Part shown: positions 6,675-10,372 of the stretch, piece by piece
How positions within the stretch are numbered: the first letter of the stretch is position 1
How the letters are laid out: each line of letters opens with the position of its first letter
From: JANSWY01 sp038525605
Lineage (GTDB): Bacteria > Bacteroidota > Bacteroidia > Cytophagales > Cyclobacteriaceae
Assembly: GCA_038525605.1 (NCBI GenBank)
Contig: JBCBHL010000266.1
Coordinates: 1 to 10,372 of the forward strand
Direction: 5' to 3'
DNA length: 10,372 nt
Notes under the pieces: model-generated
The model's input: only the letters and a program-made list of their open reading frames with translations
The model's database searches: none
Told to the model about the DNA's origin: nothing
Translations under genes and position numbers: made by a program

Positions 6675-6897
6675 TGCGATTAATAGAACCAAAGACGCTA
6701 CAACAGATCGATTGAGACTGATACTAAGATAATTCAGGAGATGGTAGCCAACCTTTCAACTCATCTGTTGTTCCTGATATAAATGATCTTTAACTTGCTA
6801 TCCGAAATGGTCGGAAAGGATAAAATGCGCAATAGGATTAGTATTCTGCGACCACTCTACAGAATTAAACCAGTTAAAATCAAATAAAATCTTAAAA

Positions 6898-6953
6898 GCC
6901 TGTTAACAGTTTTGCACATCAGTGACTCAAATAAGCAGTTTTGATCAACAGGC
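6898..6953 (+). repeat. Inverted and direct repeats just upstream of recQ
   Basis: GCCTGTT (6898-6904) and AACAGGC (6947-6953) are perfect inverted copies 42 nt apart, ending 13 nt before the preferred recQ ATG. Inside the loop CAGTTTTG occurs twice in direct orientation (6907-6914 and 6936-6943), and TTGATCAA (6941-6948) is palindromic. The set could be a regulator site or a leader RNA hairpin that controls recQ. In an AT-rich region such short repeats can be chance. Confidence 0.3.
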
Positions 6954-6966
6954 TACTTTATACAAC

Positions 6967-9078
6967 ATGGCAGCAGTAAGTAAAGAACAACTCTATTCGG
7001 CTCTCAAGAAATATTTTGGATATGAAGCATTCCGGCCGCAGCAGGAAGAAATAATAACTTCTTTGCTCGGAGGTAAGGACAACCTGGTCATTATGCCTAC
7101 CGGAGGTGGGAAGTCTATGTGTTTTCAACTACCAGCAACACTTTTTCCAAAGACAACTTTAGTAATTTCTCCATTGATTGCACTAATGAAAGACCAGGTA
7201 GATGGCCTGAAGGCCAATGGAATAGAAGCAAATTATTTTAACAGCAGCCAAACAGAGCAGGAGCAGATGCGAATTATCAATTCCGTTGTTTCGGCAAAAA
7301 CTAAGCTGTTGTATGTAGCACCGGAAAGTTTGGGGCAGCTCAGTAACATAGTAGATGCGAAATACATCAGTTGCATCGCTGTGGATGAAGCCCATTGTAT
7401 TTCGTCCTGGGGACATGATTTCAGACCATCCTATCAGCAATTGGGTTTTTTAAAGGAGAAGCTGCCTACAATACCGATGATCGCATTGACAGCAACAGCG
7501 GATAAAACTACACGGCAGGATATCCTGGAACAGCTCAAAATTACCGATGCTCACCAGTCTCTCACATCCTTTGACAGGAAAAATATTTCGCTGGAAGTAC
7601 GACCTGCTGATAAGCGAATCACACAGATCATTGAGTTTGTGAAAAAGAAAAAAGGTGAGTCAGGTATTATCTATTGCCTCAGTAGAAAGGGCACTGAGGA
7701 AGTGGCGCAAAAGTTAAGAGAGGCGGGCATTAAAGTAGAAGCTTACCATGCGGGATTATCTTCGGATCAGCGTAGCAAGGTGCAGGAAGACTTTGTTTAT
7801 GACAGACTGGAAATAGTAAGCGCAACTGTGGCCTTCGGAATGGGGATTGATAAGTCCAACGTTCGATGGGTCATTCATCATAATTTACCCAAAAACATAG
7901 AGGGCTACTATCAGGAGATTGGCCGGGCTGGAAGAGATGGTCTGCCTTCTCATGCGTTATTGTTTCACACCTATGCGGATGTTTTACAACTTAGAAAATT
8001 TGCCAATGGTGCATCAAATGAAGAAGTACAGCTTGCCAAGCTAGAACGAATGAAGCAGTTTGCAGATGCTACATCCTGCAGACGAAAAGTGTTGTTGAGT
8101 TATTTTGGGGAATTGCTGGAAAAAGACTGTGGCAATTGCGATGTATGTCGCAATCCACCTAAATTCATTGATGGTAGTGAAATTGCTCAAAAAGTATTGT
8201 CTACGATTGTCAGGCTGAATCAGTCCGAACCGATTACTATAGTAGGTGACGTGATGCGTGGTTCGCAAAATGCAGTGATCAAAGAAAAAGGTTATCATAC
8301 CATCAAAACATTTGGTATTGGGAAAGACATTAGCTACAAAGACTGGCAACATTATATCATTCAGCTGATTAATCAGGGTTTTATTGAAATAGCCTTTAGT
8401 GAGGGCAATGCCCTTAAGTTGACTGAACTAAGTCAAAAGGTGCTTTTCGAAGATTCAGGAGTGCGATTGACTAAACCGACTCACGCGTCTGATATCAGGC
8501 CTGTGACCAAGGAGAAAAAGACTACTACGACAGTAAGTGATACTAATCTATATGATAGATTAAAGAAACTGAGACACAGAGTGGCACGCAAAGAAAAGAT
8601 TCCGGCATATCTCGTTTTTAGTGATGCTACGCTGAAAGCCATTGAGCAGGCCAGACCTCTTAACGATGATGATTTTCTTAAAATCAATGGGGTAGGAGAG
8701 CATAAGATGGAAAAGTATGGCCGTTACTTCACTGATGAAATCATGGATTTTAAAAGAGAGATGGAAGAGCGTGACGCCGACCCTATCAATGTGACAAAAG
8801 ACTTGTTCGTCAGAGGGCTTACCGTAAAAGAAATAGCTGCACAGACAGAGCTGGCCACAGCTTCGGTGTATGCACATCTGACGCAGCTTTACAAGAATGG
8901 TGAGGCGATAGATTTGATGCAATTTGTTACAACGGAAGAACTTGAGCGGGTGAAATCGGCAAGAGAATCTTTAGGGTCACAGGATGATTTGGATGCTTAT
9001 ATCTCGCATTTTGGTTCTTCACTGCCCAAGCATAAAATTCAGGTTGGGCTGGCAATTCTTGAGCAGATGGGTAGTTGA
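6967..9078 (+). CDS. recQ: ATP-dependent DNA helicase RecQ
   Basis: RecQ is a 3'-5' superfamily 2 helicase that unwinds forks, Holliday junctions and other branched DNA in recombination and replication repair. From ATG 6967 the protein has 703 residues. Visible motifs are motif 0 FGYEAFRPQQ (17-26), Walker A PTGGGKS (44-50), DEAHC (140-144) with the aromatic-rich loop ISSWGHDFRP, TATAD (175-179), and motifs V and VI in FGMGIDK and QEIGRAGRDG (316-325). The RQC zinc ligands are Cys371, 388, 391 and 394. A winged-helix region follows (about 402-495), then HRDC (about 526-596) and a C-terminal helix-turn-helix (about 608-700, HTH_40 type) usual in Bacteroidota RecQ and absent from the 609-residue E. 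coli enzyme. The frame also opens at GTG 6922, adding 15 residues, but RecQ homology begins at about residue 5 of the ATG version, so ATG is preferred. It is divergent from the amidase operon and has no obvious functional link to it. Confidence 0.97.
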   Translation: MAAVSKEQLYSALKKYFGYEAFRPQQEEIITSLLGGKDNLVIMPTGGGKSMCFQLPATLFPKTTLVISPLIALMKDQVDGLKANGIEANYFNSSQTEQEQMRIINSVVSAKTKLLYVAPESLGQLSNIVDAKYISCIAVDEAHCISSWGHDFRPSYQQLGFLKEKLPTIPMIALTATADKTTRQDILEQLKITDAHQSLTSFDRKNISLEVRPADKRITQIIEFVKKKKGESGIIYCLSRKGTEEVAQKLREAGIKVEAYHAGLSSDQRSKVQEDFVYDRLEIVSATVAFGMGIDKSNVRWVIHHNLPKNIEGYYQEIGRAGRDGLPSHALLFHTYADVLQLRKFANGASNEEVQLAKLERMKQFADATSCRRKVLLSYFGELLEKDCGNCDVCRNPPKFIDGSEIAQKVLSTIVRLNQSEPITIVGDVMRGSQNAVIKEKGYHTIKTFGIGKDISYKDWQHYIIQLINQGFIEIAFSEGNALKLTELSQKVLFEDSGVRLTKPTHASDIRPVTKEKKTTTTVSDTNLYDRLKKLRHRVARKEKIPAYLVFSDATLKAIEQARPLNDDDFLKINGVGEHKMEKYGRYFTDEIMDFKREMEERDADPINVTKDLFVRGLTVKEIAAQTELATASVYAHLTQLYKNGEAIDLMQFVTTEELERVKSARESLGSQDDLDAYISHFGSSLPKHKIQVGLAILEQMGS

Positions 9079-9090
9079 GTGAATTAAGGT

Positions 9091-9111
9091 TTTTTTTAAA
9101 AGGGCTTTTAA
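9091..9111 (+). terminator. Weak candidate terminator downstream of recQ
   Basis: An 8-T run just after the recQ stop is followed by TTAAAA/TTTTAA (9096-9101 with 9106-9111) around a GGGC loop. The stem is AT-only and no U-tract follows it directly, so it is a poor intrinsic terminator by usual rules. No better candidate is seen in the 180-nt gap before the next gene. Confidence 0.2.
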
Positions 9112-9258
9112 TGGTGTTTGTTCATCTGTATTTAAAAGTACTCACAACTTAAAAAGTTATTTATAAATGAATCTTTAATTTTTGTGTCTAACAAAATTAA
9201 CAAAGATTGATTTTTCACCATAAGGCGCTTAATTGCGTTTGATAATTTTATTACATAA

Positions 9259-10372
9259 ATGGACTTAATCTGTAGAAATATTATATTGGGACCAGCACTG
9301 ATTTCTTTGCTGCTTTTTATCCTTTCATCGGCATCATTCGCGCAAGATCTTTCAGGATGTACAGATTTGTATACATTTTCACAGGCACAGGTCGATGATG
9401 GGAATGGTACGGATGTAGATATAGTCATCATAGAATTTGAAGATATACCGAATCGAAATAACCTGGGCGATTGGCAATTTAAATCTTCAAACCTGTTGAA
9501 GAACAACGGTGATTCTTTTGATGATGAGTTCAATGGTGATGGTTATTTATTCTATAACGGATCAGATTTTTTTCAGGATGGAGGTAATTCTTTGATTGAA
9601 TACAGTGTGAATATTACTAGTCCAGGTGTTTATCGGTTTGTCTATGCGAGTGCCATTGGATTGATGAATGTACCGGGCACAGAACACAATGACGCCTGGG
9701 TGAAATTTCCCGATGCAGATGCTTTTTATGGATATAAGGCTGCCTCGAATTCTGTTGCTATCCCAAATGATCAAGGAGTAAATCCGGAAAACCCCGATCC
9801 AGATGATCCTGTTTTGAAATCAACATACCCTGATGCCACTTATAAAGTTCCGGAAGGATCAAATGTAAGAAATAATGGATTTTTAAAAGTATTCATGAAT
9901 CAGCTGGAAGGCTGGTGGTATGAAGGAGGTACCAGCGATAATGAAGGACATTTTGTCTACGTTCGATTTGACAGCCCTGGCCTCTACACGATGCAGATAT
10001 CAGGTCGCTCCAACGGTTTTGCAATTGATAGAGCGGTACTTTGGAAAGAAGATGGCAGTTTTGCCGGATTAAATAACCGAAACACTCGTAAGGAGGCATT
10101 TATCAGTCTTACTTCTACGACACCGGAATGTAGTAAGATACCGTTAAATTTTTCGGCCAGTAAACGATCGGCTACATCAGTTGCTTTAAGTTGGCGGGAC
10201 AATTCAAACTCAGAAGCAGGATATGAAGTGCAGGTTTCTGAAAGTCAGGACTTCTCTGCTATCCTAAATACGATTACCGTATCAGCTGATGTCAGTGAAA
10301 CTGTAGTTGAAGAATTAAGTGAGTCCCGTACTTATTTTTTCAGAGTTAGAACAAAGTTCTCTGATACAGATT
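9259..10372 (+). CDS. Secreted protein with carbohydrate-binding-like domain and FN3 domain (right end cut off)
   Basis: The frame is open from ATG 9259, which follows an in-frame TAA directly, to the window edge, giving 371 codons without a stop. Residues 1-28 are a signal peptide (hydrophobic core about 8-25, likely cut after SFA28). Residues about 55-262 look like one beta-sandwich resembling CBM6/35-type sugar-binding modules: FNGDGYLFYNG (91-101), SPGVYRFVYAS (121-131), HNDAWVKFPDAD (143-154), then YVRFDSPGLYTM (234-245) and SGRSNGFAIDRAVLW (248-262). An acidic Pro/Asp-rich loop, NPENPDPDDP (175-184), could bind calcium. Residues about 292-371 match a fibronectin type III domain (TSVALSWRDNSNSEAGYEVQVS, then TYFFRVRTKFSDT). 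Such multidomain proteins in Bacteroidota are often exported, sometimes by type IX secretion, whose C-terminal sorting domain would lie off the window. The function is unknown; polysaccharide binding or degradation, or adhesion, is inference. Confidence 0.88.
   Translation, partial: MDLICRNIILGPALISLLLFILSSASFAQDLSGCTDLYTFSQAQVDDGNGTDVDIVIIEFEDIPNRNNLGDWQFKSSNLLKNNGDSFDDEFNGDGYLFYNGSDFFQDGGNSLIEYSVNITSPGVYRFVYASAIGLMNVPGTEHNDAWVKFPDADAFYGYKAASNSVAIPNDQGVNPENPDPDDPVLKSTYPDATYKVPEGSNVRNNGFLKVFMNQLEGWWYEGGTSDNEGHFVYVRFDSPGLYTMQISGRSNGFAIDRAVLWKEDGSFAGLNNRNTRKEAFISLTSTTPECSKIPLNFSASKRSATSVALSWRDNSNSEAGYEVQVSESQDFSAILNTITVSADVSETVVEELSESRTYFFRVRTKFSDTD

Larger units (their letters stand above)
6544..6966. 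other. Divergent intergenic region between the amidase operon and recQ
   Basis: About 420 bp, AT-rich, should hold the promoters of both flanking units. No open frame here looks like a gene. I see a 9-bp inverted repeat (ACAACAGAT at 6700-6708 and ATCTGTTGT at 6763-6771, 54 nt apart), a small hairpin TCCGA/TCGGA (6801-6805 with 6811-6815) nested in TATCC/GGATA (6799-6803 with 6818-6822), and an inverted repeat plus direct repeat just before recQ, described separately. No tRNA, riboswitch or convincing recQ promoter is visible. Confidence 0.6.

Noticed and set aside
9132..9533. 133-residue minus-strand open frame over the start of the secreted protein gene
   Set aside because: It lies antisense to a signal peptide and a well-formed domain, and shows no family motif.
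1..10372. tRNA, rRNA, CRISPR, transposase or integrase features
   Set aside because: No cloverleaf, spaced repeat array or transposase motif was seen on either strand; the repeats noted are short and isolated.

Overview
The window looks like chromosomal DNA of a Bacteroidota bacterium, probably a Cytophagales or Chitinophagales relative. The evidence is moderate-to-low GC, no Shine-Dalgarno sequences before the starts, a pinensin-like lanthipeptide leader, a RecQ with the long Bacteroidota-type C-terminus, and a secreted fibronectin type III protein. There are eight supported protein genes. Six on the minus strand form one tight block, a seventh minus-strand gene encodes a small RiPP precursor at the left edge, and recQ plus a right-truncated secreted protein gene lie on the plus strand in the last third (nine CDS entries in total).

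Left edge (1-440): an 86-residue class I (pinensin-type) lanthipeptide precursor on the minus strand. It has a KSFVT leader, a TIKGG double-glycine site and an eight-cysteine core. Seven bases after its stop is a perfect 12-bp GC-rich hairpin with a UUCG loop, probably a terminator or attenuator. The modification and export genes are not in view and, if adjacent, would lie left of position 1.

Centre (440-6543): six minus-strand genes, transcribed right to left. In order they encode an AmpD-like amidase with an SH3b domain, a membrane-anchored DUF5675 protein with an L,D-transpeptidase-like His/Cys motif, a four-helix membrane protein, a DUF4230 lipoprotein, a 766-residue membrane-anchored DUF4230 protein with a long charged extension, and a two-helix membrane protein. 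The first five are joined by ATGA overlaps or gaps of 1-25 nt, so they are almost certainly co-transcribed. Two genes carry peptidoglycan-type enzyme domains and five carry membrane or lipid anchors, so the set looks like a cell-envelope system. I do not recognise it as a described one, and its biological role is unknown.

Right (6544-10372): a divergent intergenic region of about 420 bp, a complete recQ helicase gene, a 180-bp gap, and the first 371 codons of a large secreted protein with a carbohydrate-binding-like domain followed by an FN3 domain. I see no tRNA, rRNA, CRISPR array, transposase or phage structural gene.
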